From: Leptolyngbyaceae cyanobacterium CSSed165cm_216
GTDB taxonomy: Bacteria; Cyanobacteriota; Cyanobacteriia; Phormidesmidales; Phormidesmidaceae
Assembly (NCBI GenBank): GCA_007135385.1
Contig: SLIY01000283.1
Coordinates: forward strand, 1 to 5,344
Reading direction: 5' to 3'
Length of the DNA: 5,344 bases
Part shown: positions 5,343 through 5,344 of the stretch, in pieces
Layout: every line of letters begins with the position of its first letter
Numbering within the stretch: the first letter of the stretch is position 1
Notes under the pieces: generated by a model
Database searches by the model: none
Told to the model about the DNA's origin: nothing
Seen by the model: the letters and a program-made list of their open reading frames with translations, nothing else
Translations under genes and position numbers: made by a program

Positions 5343-5344
5343 CC

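Noticed and set aside
1..5344. CRISPR array, insertion sequence, tRNA, rRNA or defence system
   Set aside because: No spaced repeats, transposase, terminal inverted repeats, cloverleaf or nuclease motifs were found on either strand.

Overview
The window looks like chromosomal DNA from a cyanobacterium, probably a filamentous or Leptolyngbya-like lineage, although the genus cannot be fixed from the sequence. Three signs point this way. There are five perfect copies of the HIP1 octamer GCGATCGC in 5.3 kb (554, 1856, 4314, 4905, 5136). The histidine kinase has the H-box and GAF style of the cyanobacterial Hik2 / chloroplast sensor kinase group. The GAF domain of the diguanylate cyclase is of the cyanobacteriochrome type. 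All three solid genes are on the + strand.

Layout: 53-1480 encodes a soluble GAF-domain sensor histidine kinase. A 71-bp gap follows, holding a possible 12-codon leader ORF. 1552-2721 encodes a PLP-dependent class V aminotransferase of the alanine/serine-glyoxylate type. 2722-3094 (373 bp) is non-coding and holds a 15-bp tandem repeat and a short inverted repeat. 3095-4942 encodes a PAS-PAS-GAF-GGDEF diguanylate cyclase with intact catalytic and inhibitory motifs. 4943-5344 has no secure gene. It contains a strong Shine-Dalgarno followed by a TTG-initiated ORF whose last ~30 residues resemble the start of a CBM20 starch-binding domain and stop just after the W-D of that motif. A second Shine-Dalgarno/ATG pair sits on the window edge.

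The genes do not form an obvious single pathway. The kinase (probably redox or photosynthesis-linked, by family) and the cyclase (c-di-GMP output) are signalling proteins. The aminotransferase between them is a photorespiratory or glyoxylate-detoxifying enzyme. The kinase and aminotransferase could be co-transcribed; the cyclase is more likely a separate unit.

The item most worth a second look is the cyclase GAF domain. It has a DXCF-type Asp-His-Cys-Phe motif and a second Cys at the position that binds bilin in cyanobacteriochromes, but the His that normally follows that Cys is Tyr. It could be a divergent photoreceptor or a former one. No CRISPR array, insertion sequence, tRNA or rRNA was seen.
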